Below, one piece after another: positions 1 to 8,272 of a stretch of DNA of 18,261 nucleotides (position 1 is its first letter; every line of letters begins with the position of its first letter). Under the pieces are notes generated by a model. The model was not told where the DNA came from. It ran no database searches and saw only the letters and a list, made by a program, of their open reading frames with translations. The stretch covers positions 1 through 18,261 of the forward strand of contig CAVGBV010000054.1 in NCBI GenBank assembly GCA_963627615.1, given 5' to 3'. The DNA is from Faecimorpha sp963627615 (GTDB lineage Bacteria; Bacillota; Clostridia; Lachnospirales; Bianqueaceae). Both the position numbers and the translations under genes were made by a program.

Positions 1-1104
1 GGACGCATCAATGACGTACGCGGAATCGTCGCTTTCGCGATCAATCCTATGACCGGAGAAATCCTCTCCGAAAAGAAGATTATCAGCTCCGGCTGCGGCG
101 GTTCTTGCACCGAAGGTCCGCACCTCTACAAAATCAATGGAATGTATTATCTGATGACAGCCGAGGGCGGCACCGAATATGGACATCATGAGAACATTCT
201 GCGCTCCAATTCTATCTGGGGGCCTTATGAGCAGTGCCCCTACAACCCGATCCTGAGCCATATTTCCCGTAAGAACTATGAGATCCAGGCAACCGGTCAC
301 GCTGATCTGGTAGAAGACCAGAATGGCAACTGGTGGGCTGTTTGCCTTGCTTACCGTAACTTCAGCCATGCTCTGCTGCATAATCTCGGACGTGAGACTT
401 TCCTGGCCCCGGTGCATTGGACAGAAGACGGCTGGCCCATCATCGGAATTGATGGTCATGTCAATCTGACGATGGATGGTCCTCTGCCTGCGGATCCTCA
501 GCCCGTATCCCATGATCTGACGCTGGATCTGCACCGTGAAGAGCTGGATCCTCATTTTGTCTATACCCGCAATCCCAATCCTGACAATTTTGTTCTGGAT
601 TCCAAGGCCGGTACTCTGACGCTGAAGGGAACGGATATCACGATCTCTGAGCCCGGCACCTCTCCCACGATTCTGAGCACCCAACAGCCTGCTTTCTGCA
701 CACATGTAGAGGCTGCCATGGACGCTTCCGCAACGCATGCGCAGCGCGCCGGTATCTCCGCATATTATAATAATGATTATCATTATGATATCTATCTGTC
801 CTGCGACGGAGAGGATACTTATGTGGGCTTCACCAAGAGCATTCATGATATGACGGTTGAGATTACGCGCCGCAAGGTATCTGCAAACGGTGATATCCGT
901 CTGATTATCGATTCTGACCGCGAGAAATATACTTTCTCCTATCAGGAAAAGGACGGAGAACTCGTTACTCTGGGCTCCGGTCATAACGCAGGTCTCTCCA
1001 CCGAAGGAACCAAGACCATGACCTTCACCGGCACGATGTTCGCCATGTTTGCGGAAAAGGGCGACGGAGTCTTCAAGTCCTTCCAGATCCGTGTAACCGA
1101 ATAA
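1..1104 (+). CDS. GH43 family glycoside hydrolase (beta-xylosidase/arabinofuranosidase type), 5' end outside window
   Basis: The reading frame is open from base 1, so only the C-terminal 367 residues are present and the true start lies upstream. The segment CTEGPHLYKINGMYYLMTAEGG matches the GH43 stretch that carries the catalytic general-acid Glu (the E of EGPHLY); the catalytic base Asp would lie in the missing N-terminus. GHADLVE and the LGRETF...WTEDGWP stretch are also typical of beta-xylosidase-like GH43 proteins. The last ~190 residues, from about LDPHFVYTRN, look like the beta-sandwich (concanavalin-like) C-terminal domain of these enzymes, ending in FTGTMFAMFAEKGDGVFKSF. The family removes xylose or arabinose from plant xylan oligosaccharides. 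No signal peptide can be judged because the start is missing. map begins 20 bp downstream with no terminator between, so read-through is likely. Family assignment is firm; substrate is inferred. Confidence 0.9.
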   Translation, partial: GRINDVRGIVAFAINPMTGEILSEKKIISSGCGGSCTEGPHLYKINGMYYLMTAEGGTEYGHHENILRSNSIWGPYEQCPYNPILSHISRKNYEIQATGHADLVEDQNGNWWAVCLAYRNFSHALLHNLGRETFLAPVHWTEDGWPIIGIDGHVNLTMDGPLPADPQPVSHDLTLDLHREELDPHFVYTRNPNPDNFVLDSKAGTLTLKGTDITISEPGTSPTILSTQQPAFCTHVEAAMDASATHAQRAGISAYYNNDYHYDIYLSCDGEDTYVGFTKSIHDMTVEITRRKVSANGDIRLIIDSDREKYTFSYQEKDGELVTLGSGHNAGLSTEGTKTMTFTGTMFAMFAEKGDGVFKSFQIRVTE

Positions 1105-1123
1105 ATAGAAAGAAGTCACCAAC

Positions 1124-1957
1124 ATGAAGAAAAACCCTGTTCCGTATCCGGCGCATCTGCGCGATCAGATTGCTTACTACCATTCTCTCGGACATATTGT
1201 TCCTCCGGCTCGGCTTCTTAAGACGCCGGAACAGATTGAGGGAATCCGTCGGAGCAGTCAGATCAATATTGCTGTATTGGATTTTATCTCCAACAATATC
1301 CGAGCCGGTATCACGACCGCGCAGATTGACCGTTGGGTGTATCAAAAAACCACAGACATGGGAGGGATCCCTGCGCCCCTCGGCTATGAGGGCTTCCCTA
1401 AAAGCGTCTGCACCTCCATCAATGACGTAATCTGCCACGGTATCCCTTCGCAGAAGGAGATCCTGCAGGACGGAGATATCATCAATGTAGATGTTTCCAC
1501 GATCTACGACGGATATTATTCAGATTCGTCCCGTATGTTCTGCATTGGAAATGTTCCCCCGGAAAACGCGCACCTGGTACAGACAGCTTATGAATGCACA
1601 CAGCTGGGACTGGAACAGGTGCGTCCCTGGGACTTTCTTGGCGATGTAGGTGACGCAGTATACCGTCACGCCAAGAAAAACAATTACAGTGTGGTCCGTG
1701 AAATCGGCGGACATGGCGTAGGCCTTGAATTCCATGAGGATCCCTGGGTAGGTTATGTTACCAAACCCGGCACAGGAATGCTCATGGTTCCCGGTATGGT
1801 CTTCACGATCGAACCCATGATCAATATGGGACGCGCCGGGTTCTATATCAGTTCTTCCAACGGCTGGACAGTTTATACCTCAGATCACAAGCCGTCCGCC
1901 CAATGGGAACTGACAGTCCTCGTCACAGAACAGGGACATGAGGTTCTTACCTGGTAA
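1124..1957 (+). CDS. map: Type I methionine aminopeptidase
   Basis: This 277-residue cytosolic metalloenzyme removes the initiator Met from nascent proteins. The five metal ligands are visible: D123 (NVDVS), D134 (YSDSS), H197 (GGHGVG), E230 (TIEPM) and E262 (AQWEL), together with H105 (ICHGIP) and H204 (FHEDP). There is an N-terminal extension of about 35 residues (YYHSLGHIVPPARLLKTPEQI) relative to the minimal E. coli-type enzyme; it lacks the Cys pattern of a SEC-C zinc motif. The usual E-H-T after the last ligand reads E-L-T here (residues 262-264), a small departure from the E. coli form. The ribosome-binding site is weak (AGAAAGAAG), so translation may be coupled to the GH43 gene 20 bp upstream. 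A strong hairpin terminator follows. Clostridia often carry more than one map paralogue, so this need not be the only copy. Confidence 0.93.
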   Translation: MKKNPVPYPAHLRDQIAYYHSLGHIVPPARLLKTPEQIEGIRRSSQINIAVLDFISNNIRAGITTAQIDRWVYQKTTDMGGIPAPLGYEGFPKSVCTSINDVICHGIPSQKEILQDGDIINVDVSTIYDGYYSDSSRMFCIGNVPPENAHLVQTAYECTQLGLEQVRPWDFLGDVGDAVYRHAKKNNYSVVREIGGHGVGLEFHEDPWVGYVTKPGTGMLMVPGMVFTIEPMINMGRAGFYISSSNGWTVYTSDHKPSAQWELTVLVTEQGHEVLTW

Positions 1958-1961
1958 ATAC

Positions 1962-1999
1962 AATACGGTGTGGCTCCTATCATGGGACCACACCGTATT
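1962..1999. terminator. Bidirectional intrinsic terminator between map and the methyltransferase gene
   Basis: A perfect 12-bp stem (AATACGGTGTGG at 1962-1973, CCACACCGTATT at 1988-1999) has a 14-nt loop. On the + strand it is followed by TTATCTTTTT; on the - strand by TTGTATTTACC. It lies between convergent genes and can serve both. Confidence 0.85.
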
Positions 2000-2000
2000 T

Positions 2001-2909
2001 TTATCTTTTTCTGACCGCTAAACAGTAGTTGACATGCTCAAAGGCTTTCATCTCTGCCCCGGACGCTTCGATGATCTCTCTTTGGATCTCATCCGGCGTC
2101 AGATGCTCATAGATAAGAAATCCATGCCGAGCCAGAAGCTTTTCAAGCTCTGCATAAGAAATGGAAGACTTCATCGCTTCTCCGCCTGCCATCGCCATCT
2201 GGATTGTGTTTTGCACCCTCTTTTCCGTAGCCGTTAAAAAATTTTCATCCGGATAGTCCAACACCACCGCGCTTCCTTCAGCACATATGCCGGATAACCC
2301 GTCGAGCATTTTTTCGATTGCTTCGACTGTAAGATAATAAGTTACACCGAGCCATGAAAAAAACGTTTTCACCGTTTGATCAAATCCGCATGCAAGGAGT
2401 TTTTCCTCCAATACGTCTTTGGTAAAGTCTACCGGAACCCACGTCAGATTCTGCGGAATGTCCCAGCCGGCCCGCTGGATCCTCATCTTTTTATCCGCCT
2501 GAGTCAGCGGATGATCTACCTCAAACACCTTGCAGGGCGACAGAAGTTCCTTTTCCCGAAAAGCGACTGTATCATAACCTGCGCCTAAAATAACATACTG
2601 CCTGGTTCCCGTTTGAAGTTCATTTCTTAATATTTTTTCCGCGTAGGCCGCGCGGCATAACGGTGACGGAGCCAGATGGACATTCACAATGTGCCGAAGA
2701 ATCTCCCGCCTCTCATACTGATTCCAATCCGTTTCCGGTTCGAAAAACGAAGCTCCGCCAAGAACATAGCTTTGCAGCGCAGCATATTCCTCCGCTGTCA
2801 TCCATTCCCTGGCCAGATCGTCCCGAAACACGGGGTATTCTTCATATTCGGCATGAAATGCCCGTCCAAATGCGCTCATAAGTGCTGTAATACTGCTTTT
2901 GTCTTCCAT
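2001..2909 (-). CDS. Class I SAM-dependent methyltransferase, leucine carboxyl methyltransferase-like family (PF04072 type)
   Basis: The 302-residue protein has the SAM-binding motif I YVILGAGYDT (105-114), the acidic strand-2 end FEVDHP (129-134) and FFSWLGVTYYL (183-193), the pattern of the LCM/Omt family of O-methyltransferases often found near natural-product genes. The substrate cannot be read from sequence; the family acts on carboxyl or hydroxyl groups of small molecules or peptides. ATG at 2909 is preceded by AGGAGG at 6-nt spacing. It lies downstream of the UvrA paralogue on the same strand but has its own consensus promoter (3001-3029) and a terminator-like hairpin in its leader (2932-2974), so it may be expressed conditionally. 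It shares a bidirectional terminator with map. Family confidence is high, role unknown. Confidence 0.85.
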   Translation of the reverse strand: MEDKSSITALMSAFGRAFHAEYEEYPVFRDDLAREWMTAEEYAALQSYVLGGASFFEPETDWNQYERREILRHIVNVHLAPSPLCRAAYAEKILRNELQTGTRQYVILGAGYDTVAFREKELLSPCKVFEVDHPLTQADKKMRIQRAGWDIPQNLTWVPVDFTKDVLEEKLLACGFDQTVKTFFSWLGVTYYLTVEAIEKMLDGLSGICAEGSAVVLDYPDENFLTATEKRVQNTIQMAMAGGEAMKSSISYAELEKLLARHGFLIYEHLTPDEIQREIIEASGAEMKAFEHVNYCLAVRKR

Positions 2910-2931
2910 AGTTTCCTCCTTACATTACAAA

Positions 2932-2974
2932 AAGACGCAGAGTATCCCTTTTCTCGGGTTTTACTCTGCGTCTT
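2932..2974 (-). terminator. Terminator/attenuator hairpin in the leader of the methyltransferase gene
   Basis: A perfect 13-bp stem (AAGACGCAGAGTA at 2932-2944, its complement at 2962-2974) encloses a 17-nt loop that holds a further CCC/GGG pairing. Reading along the - strand it is followed by TTTTTG and, about 10 nt later, by the AGGAGG of the methyltransferase. It can end transcripts from the UvrA gene, but it also lies downstream of the methyltransferase promoter, so it must be read through for that gene to be expressed. Confidence 0.75.
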
Positions 2975-3000
2975 CGCGTCCGGCTTTCACTCCGTGTTAT

Positions 3001-3029
3001 AGTATAGCGTATCGGGTACGCTTTGTCAA
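3001..3029 (-). promoter_or_regulatory. Consensus sigma-A promoter of the methyltransferase gene
   Basis: On the - strand the region reads TTGACA (3024-3029), a 17-bp spacer and TATACT (3001-3006). The spacer contains the inverted repeat GCGTA-CCCGA-TACGC, a plausible operator between the -35 and -10 elements. It starts only 12 bp past the UvrA-like stop codon. The predicted transcript start is near 2994. Confidence 0.8.
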
Positions 3030-3040
3030 GATTCCGGATG

Positions 3041-5524
3041 TTAGATATATTTTCCGGTAATACTCCTGTCACATTTCTTCACCTGCTCCAGTGTTCCGCA
3101 AACTACGATCTGACCGCCCTCCTCTCCGCCTCCGGGTCCCATATCGATCACATAGTCCGCGTTACGGATCAGATCCAGATCATGTTCGATTACGATGACA
3201 GTCGCTCCAAGATCGATCAGCTTCTGAAAGACTGTCAGCAGCGTCCTCACATCCAGCGGATGGAGTCCGATTGTCGGCTCATCAAATACAAAAACCGTAT
3301 CTGACTGTCCCTTGCCCATTTCACTTGCCAGCTTCAGCCGCTGCGCCTCGCCGCCGGACAGGCTGGGGGTAGCTTCTCCCAATGTCAGATATCCTAACCC
3401 CAATTCTGATAATGTCTGCAGACGTCTGGATACGAGCTTCAGGTCACTGCACGCCGACCAAGCGCACTCTACACTCATCTCCATAATCTGCGGCAATGTA
3501 TACTCTCTTCTCTTTACGAGTGACGCATCTTTACCATATCTTGAACCGCCGCAATCCGGACAAACCACCTCTACATCCGGTAAAAACTGGATATCCAGGC
3601 TGATCGATCCCGTCCCATCACATGTAGGACACCGAAGCTTTCCGGTATTGTACGAAAAGTCTCCGGCCGTATAGCCGTGCTGCCTGGCCTCCTGTGTCTT
3701 GGCATAAATCTTGCGTAGTTCATCATGAACTCCGGCATAGGTTGCTACGGTAGAGCGGATATTGATACCGATCGGCGTCGCGTCGATTAACTTTACCTGT
3801 CCGATTCCTTGAGCCGCGACAGACTTTACATGACTGGGAAGCCTCTCCCCGTGAATCGCTGCCTCAAGCCCCGGAATCAAACTCTCCAGAACCATTGTAG
3901 TTTTGCCGGAACCGGAGACTCCGGTAACGACTGTAAGACGTCCTCGCGGTATCCGCACCTTCAGCGGCTTTACGGTATGGATCGTATCCGTGCTCATCTC
4001 AATCATACCCAGCTCAAATAAGCGCTCCGCAGCTATTTTTTCTCTGACTTGCATGGATTGTTTTCCCGATAAGAATCCGCCGATTCTGGAACCAGGATTG
4101 GCGGCGACTTCCTCTACCGTTCCTTGTGCGATAACCGTACCGCCCTTTTCTCCGGCTTCCGGTCCCATCTCAATCAGCCAATCCGCCCCTTTTAGAATCT
4201 GGGTATCGTGATCCACCAAAACAATGGAATTGCCGTCCGCCATCAGATCCCGCATCACGCCGCGTAATCCCTCGATATTAGAAGGATGCAGGCCAATGGA
4301 AGGCTCATCCAGTACATAAAGCACGCCCGTCGTGCGATTGCGCACCGATCGGGCCAGCTGCACCCGCTGGCGCTCGCCGGTAGAAAGCGTAGCGGCTTCC
4401 CGTTCCAGTGTCAGATATCCCAGTCCCAATTCCAACAGACGTACTGCCATTCCTCGAAAAGAGTCGCAGATACTCTCTGCCATTGTCTGCATCTCCGCCG
4501 GCAAGGACTCCGGAACACAGTCTATCCATTTAGCTAAATCAGAAAGTGTCATACGGCAGGCCTCCGGCAGCGTGATTCCGGCGACCTTGGGCGCTCTCGC
4601 CCGCTCGGAAAGTCTGGAACCACCGCAATCCGGACAAGTACACTGCTTGATGAAACGTTCTACACGTTTCATCCCCTTCTCGTCCATCACCTTGGCCAGG
4701 GCATTCTCAACGGTATACACCGCATTAAAGTACGTAAAATCCATCTCTCCGGCCGCTCCGGTCTTAGAATTTTGATACAGCATATGAACCTTATCAGCCG
4801 GGCCGTGGAATACAATCTCCTTCTCCTTATCCGTCAGTTCCCGAAATGGTACATCCGTCCGTACTCCCATTTTTCGGGCAATCTCCTTCATCAGCGACCA
4901 CATCAAGGTCTGCCACGGCACAACCGCGCCTTCATCAATGGAGAGTGAATCATCCGGCACCAATGTTGACTCATCTACCACCCGAACCACACCGGTACCA
5001 TCGCAGTTCGGACACGCACCAGTGCTGTTAAAGGACAGTTCCTCCGCTGAGGGCGGATAAAAATGGGCCTGGCACTGAGGGCAGACAAGCTCCTTGCCCG
5101 CTGCCACTTTCATCGTCGGCGGCACATAATGCCCATTAGGACAACGATGGCTTGCCAAACGCGAAAACATCAGCCGTAATACATTCAGCAGTTCCGTTGA
5201 CGTACCAAAAGTACTGCGCATTCCCGGAACCCCGGGGCGCTGATGCAATGCCAGCGCCGCCGGAACATAACGCAGATCGTCCACCTGCGCTTTTTCAGCC
5301 TGTGTCATTCTCCGCCTGGTATAGGTAGAGAGTGCCTCCAGATACCGCCTGGAGCCTTCGGCATACAGGACCCCCAATGCCAGGGACGATTTTCCGGAGC
5401 CGGAGACCCCTGCAATCCCCACGATTTTATGCAGTGGGACATCGACATCTATATTCTTTAGATTATGTACCCTTGCCCCTCGCACTTGAATCGCGTCAGG
5501 TACATTGCTTGGGGATCCGTTCAT
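3041..5524 (-). CDS. UvrA paralogue (short, class II / UvrA2-DrrC-like ABC ATPase)
   Basis: The 827-residue protein has two ABC-ATPase halves in UvrA order: Walker A GVSGSGKSS (39-47), Walker B VLYVLDEPSIGLH (401-413), second Walker A GVSGSGKTT (535-543), signature LSGGEAQRL (722-730) and Walker B TVFVFDEPTIGLH (743-755). Cysteine pairs CPNC (171-174), CPDC (297-300), CPTC (632-635) and CPDC (655-658) mark zinc modules. The first ABC signature is altered to LSTGERQRV (380-388). At 827 residues it is over 100 shorter than canonical UvrA (~940), consistent with loss of the UvrB-binding region as in class II UvrA paralogues, which are linked to tolerance of DNA-binding drugs (for example DrrC). 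ATG at 5524 follows AGGAGG, 16 bp after the reductase stop, so both are probably cotranscribed. It should not be annotated as the housekeeping excinuclease without checking for another uvrA. Confidence 0.88.
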   Translation of the reverse strand: MNGSPSNVPDAIQVRGARVHNLKNIDVDVPLHKIVGIAGVSGSGKSSLALGVLYAEGSRRYLEALSTYTRRRMTQAEKAQVDDLRYVPAALALHQRPGVPGMRSTFGTSTELLNVLRLMFSRLASHRCPNGHYVPPTMKVAAGKELVCPQCQAHFYPPSAEELSFNSTGACPNCDGTGVVRVVDESTLVPDDSLSIDEGAVVPWQTLMWSLMKEIARKMGVRTDVPFRELTDKEKEIVFHGPADKVHMLYQNSKTGAAGEMDFTYFNAVYTVENALAKVMDEKGMKRVERFIKQCTCPDCGGSRLSERARAPKVAGITLPEACRMTLSDLAKWIDCVPESLPAEMQTMAESICDSFRGMAVRLLELGLGYLTLEREAATLSTGERQRVQLARSVRNRTTGVLYVLDEPSIGLHPSNIEGLRGVMRDLMADGNSIVLVDHDTQILKGADWLIEMGPEAGEKGGTVIAQGTVEEVAANPGSRIGGFLSGKQSMQVREKIAAERLFELGMIEMSTDTIHTVKPLKVRIPRGRLTVVTGVSGSGKTTMVLESLIPGLEAAIHGERLPSHVKSVAAQGIGQVKLIDATPIGINIRSTVATYAGVHDELRKIYAKTQEARQHGYTAGDFSYNTGKLRCPTCDGTGSISLDIQFLPDVEVVCPDCGGSRYGKDASLVKRREYTLPQIMEMSVECAWSACSDLKLVSRRLQTLSELGLGYLTLGEATPSLSGGEAQRLKLASEMGKGQSDTVFVFDEPTIGLHPLDVRTLLTVFQKLIDLGATVIVIEHDLDLIRNADYVIDMGPGGGEEGGQIVVCGTLEQVKKCDRSITGKYI

Positions 5525-5540
5525 ACGCTACAACCTCCTG

Positions 5541-6650
5541 TTATGCCTTCTCAAACTCTGCGGCCACATCCTCCAACAGCTTACGGATGGGCAAATGCTG
5601 CGGACACACCTTCTCACATTTTCCGCACTTCAAACAATCGGAAGCTTTCCGTCCCGGAGCCGTATGGACAACATTATAATAATAATCCGCATTCCAATCA
5701 TGATATAGCTGTTTGGTATTCATAACCGCAAATAGATCCGGGATCGAGATATGCTTGGGGCATCCATCCGTGCAATAGCGGCAGGACGTACATGGAATCA
5801 GATGCTTGCTCCGGAAGATCTCCTGCACGCGGCGAACCGCGTCCAGTTCCTTTTCATTCAGAGGCTGGAAATCCGCCATAAACGAAATATTATCCTGCAT
5901 CTGCTCCATATTACTCATACCGGACAATACCATCATCATCCCAGGGAAGCTGGCCGCGAAACGCAAAGCGTAGCTCGCCGGACTGCCGCCATGCAGCGCC
6001 TCCAGAACAGCCTTGGCGTCCTCCGGCAGGTTCACAAGATTTCCGCCCTTTACAGGCTCCATAACAATCACCGGCTTGTTGAACTTCCGACAGACCTCAT
6101 AGCATTTCCGACTCTGAACCGCCGGGTCCTCATAGTCTACATAGTTAAACTGAATCTGTACGACTTCAACCTCCGGATAATCCGTCAGAATCTGTTCCAG
6201 GACTTCCGCACGATCATGGAAAGAGATTCCCACATGGCGTATCTTTCCCTCCGCCTTCAGCGCAAACGCGTTCTCATATGCATGACATTCTTTATAATGC
6301 GCATAATTTCCTGCTCCCTGCGCATGCATCAGATAAAAATCAAAATACTCTACTCCGCATGCCTCCAGCTGACTCTCAAAAAACGGCCGGATATCCGCTT
6401 CCGTCTTGAAAAAATTACCCGTCAGTTTATCCGTCAGAATATACCGATCCCGCGGATAACGGCTGGTCAGACATTCTTTCAACGCCTTTTCACTTCTGCC
6501 CTGGATATAGCCATGAGCCGTGTCGAAATAATTAAATCCCGCATCCAGAAACGCATCCACCATCTTCTTGGTTTCAGGAATATCCACTTCTCCGTCCTTC
6601 ATCGGCAGTCTCATACATCCGAAGCCAAAATTCTTCTTAATTTTATCCAT
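5541..6650 (-). CDS. Aldo/keto reductase with C-terminal double [4Fe-4S] ferredoxin-like domain
   Basis: The 369-residue protein has an N-terminal AKR barrel with the tetrad D43 and Y48 (YFDTAHGY), K75 (TDKL) and H109 (LMHAQ). A C-terminal region carries two CxxCxxCxxxCP motifs: C287, C290, C293, C297 and C339, C342, C345, C349, expected to bind two [4Fe-4S] clusters. This fused form is common in anaerobic Firmicutes; substrates are mostly unknown, and the clusters suggest electron exchange with a partner rather than simple NADPH use. ATG at 6650 has an AAGGAG site at about 8 nt. A strong promoter lies at 6681-6709, so this is the first gene of a unit that continues into the UvrA paralogue. 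Confidence 0.92.
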   Translation of the reverse strand: MDKIKKNFGFGCMRLPMKDGEVDIPETKKMVDAFLDAGFNYFDTAHGYIQGRSEKALKECLTSRYPRDRYILTDKLTGNFFKTEADIRPFFESQLEACGVEYFDFYLMHAQGAGNYAHYKECHAYENAFALKAEGKIRHVGISFHDRAEVLEQILTDYPEVEVVQIQFNYVDYEDPAVQSRKCYEVCRKFNKPVIVMEPVKGGNLVNLPEDAKAVLEALHGGSPASYALRFAASFPGMMMVLSGMSNMEQMQDNISFMADFQPLNEKELDAVRRVQEIFRSKHLIPCTSCRYCTDGCPKHISIPDLFAVMNTKQLYHDWNADYYYNVVHTAPGRKASDCLKCGKCEKVCPQHLPIRKLLEDVAAEFEKA

Positions 6651-6680
6651 ATTAAAACTCCTTTCCCATTTTATACGTTT

Positions 6681-6709
6681 ATTATACAGAATTCGCGTCT
6701 CATTTTCAA
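6681..6709 (-). promoter_or_regulatory. Sigma-A promoter of the aldo/keto reductase-UvrA unit
   Basis: On the - strand TTGAAA (6704-6709) and TATAAT (6681-6686) are separated by 17 bp, 31 bp upstream of the reductase start codon. No other gene lies between. Confidence 0.8.
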
Positions 6710-6750
6710 TTCGACTTTTTCGCTTTTCGCATAAGAAAAACTGATAATAA

Positions 6751-7988
6751 TTAAGTATTTTTCTCTCTCCTGTTGCTATTTATCAAGATACTCAATACCA
6801 TCATCGCAACCGCGACACAAATCCATCCGAACCCCATCTCATATAGCGGAAGCTTTTGCGCCAATGTAAGGATGGGTCCCATGGGAAGTTGGGCTTCATC
6901 TAAGACATAGATTACGCTGATAAGTCCCGTCCCTGTTATCACCATCGGATAGGTATAACGGTTTCTCTCCCAGAAGCGATGGGATAATCCCAACACAATC
7001 AAAACAATTGCCACAGGATAGATCGCATTCAGTATTGGAATCGAAATACTGAGAATCGCGTTCAATCCCAAGTTGCAGACAAGAAATGAGAAAAAGGTAA
7101 TCATACATACCCATTGCCGATATGAAACTTTTTTAAATAGCGTTGAAAAAAACTGAGAAATCGAATTGATCAAGCCCACACAGGTTGTCAGACAGGCCAA
7201 TGTAAAAATGGCCGCTAACAGGACCGCGCCAGGCGTTCCAAAGACCTGATATACAATGCACCGCAGTGTCCAGGCGCCATTTTCCTGAATCTCATATACA
7301 CCGGAACTACACATGCCCATATAAGACAGCATAATATAAACCAGTGCGAGAATCGTCCCGGCAAAAATGCCCGCCAGAACCGTGTGATGCAGCCTATCCT
7401 TTTTTTCTTTTAAGCCGAACGACCCCAATGTTGTCGCGATGACCAGTCCAAAATTCAATGCCGCTATCGTGTCCATCGTATTATATCCTTCAGTAAATCC
7501 TTTTAAAAACGGAGCCTTTTGATATGCCTCCTGCGCCTTAGCAACGTCTGCCTTACCTCGAAAGAGAAATGCCACAAACAAAAATATCAATAAAACCAAC
7601 AGACTTGGCGTCAACACACGGCCAACCAAAGAGAAACTCTCGCATCCGCCGGTAAATATGGGGCAACCGCCATCTCAAACGGAACCGATGCGGCTCTCGG
7701 AATTCCCAGACCCGGTCCAATCGAAGCATAAATCAATACCGTGAAAATAATCGAGAACTTTTTTCCGACCTGCCTGCCGAGCCGGTCCAGGCCGTCAAAC
7801 CTCGCTACAACGATCACACCCAGTACCGGCAATACCACTGCTGTCGCTAAAAAACCAAGCATCGCCCAAGGCGTATTCGATCCGGCATTTTGTCCCAAAA
7901 ACGGTGGGAAAATCAAATTGCCAGCGCCAAAAAACAACGCAAATAACATAAAACTGATAACCAACATCTTTCTCTTGTCCAATTTCAT
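6751..7988 (-). pseudogene. brnQ: Branched-chain amino acid carrier BrnQ (LIVCS family), disrupted by internal deletion and frameshift
   Basis: Two frames together cover a BrnQ-type Na+/H+-coupled Leu/Ile/Val carrier. The N-terminal part (7988 to 7611, 125 codons) begins MKLDKRKMLVISFMLFALFF and holds the family motif FFGAGNLIFPPFLG and GPGLGIPRAASVPFE; it stops with TGA just after VSLWLAVC. The remainder, in another frame, resumes at about SLVGRVLTPSLL and runs to 6751 with the family segments GYNTMDTIAALNFG and IPILNAIYP. At the junction roughly 20-30 residues expected between APYLP and VGRVLTP are absent, so a deletion not divisible by three explains the break better than a single-base error. 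The start at 7988 has an AGGGGG site. A complete T-box and consensus promoter lie upstream, so the locus is probably still transcribed. Confidence 0.88.
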
Positions 7989-8019
7989 CTTGATGCCCCC
8001 TGTTTTTCTATAAAATAAA

Positions 8020-8266
8020 ACCCGCCTCTGATTTTGAGACGGGTCTAATATACTCCGCGGTACCACTCAAATTGTGCGTTTTTATGCACCTCTTTTCGAG
8101 CTCTGACAAGCCCTAGACATTAACGCAGCCAACACGAAAATCCCTACTCGCATGGCTTTGGGGATTTCAGCTCAGAAGGGATAGATCTTTGATTGTTGCC
8201 CGCCAGGCTCCCACCCTCCCTGACTCTCTGTATGGTCCGCAACCAAATCCGTCTTCATCATAGCTT
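8020..8266 (-). promoter_or_regulatory. T-box riboswitch leader of brnQ (probably isoleucine-specific)
   Basis: Read on the - strand, the leader contains the distal stem I signature AGAGAG followed by a CAGG/CCTG hairpin with loop GAGGGTGGGAG, and the T-box antiterminator core GAGTGGTACCGCGG (8055-8068), which pairs with the tRNA acceptor end. The terminator is ACCCGTCTC / GAGGCGGGT (8036-8044 with 8020-8028, one G-U), followed by TTTATTTTAT. T-boxes sense uncharged tRNA and allow read-through when the amino acid is scarce. The specifier loop contains ATC (Ile) within GATCTATCC; two registers are possible, so the codon is tentative. An Ile specifier would fit a branched-chain carrier. Confidence 0.9.
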
Positions 8267-8272
8267 TTCTTC

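Noticed and set aside
2964..2993. Nine-codon leader peptide (GTG to TAA) ahead of the methyltransferase, ending in the terminator arm
   Set aside because: The GGAG directly abuts the GTG, leaving no spacing, and the frame is too short to separate from chance. Kept only as a possibility within the attenuation idea.
3041..5524. Housekeeping excinuclease subunit uvrA
   Set aside because: The protein is over 100 residues short of UvrA, has an altered first signature motif and is not next to uvrB.
5751..6734. 327-codon open frame on the + strand
   Set aside because: It lies wholly antisense to the aldo/keto reductase, has no ribosome-binding site, and its composition (Arg, His, Ile, Leu-rich) is that of a reverse-strand shadow.
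6710..6750. Terminator for brnQ
   Set aside because: The region is A/T-rich with T runs but has no stem longer than a few base pairs.
7989..8066. 26-codon GTG-started extension of the brnQ N-terminus
   Set aside because: The extension translates the T-box core and terminator; the ATG at 7988 has a proper ribosome-binding site and matches the family start.
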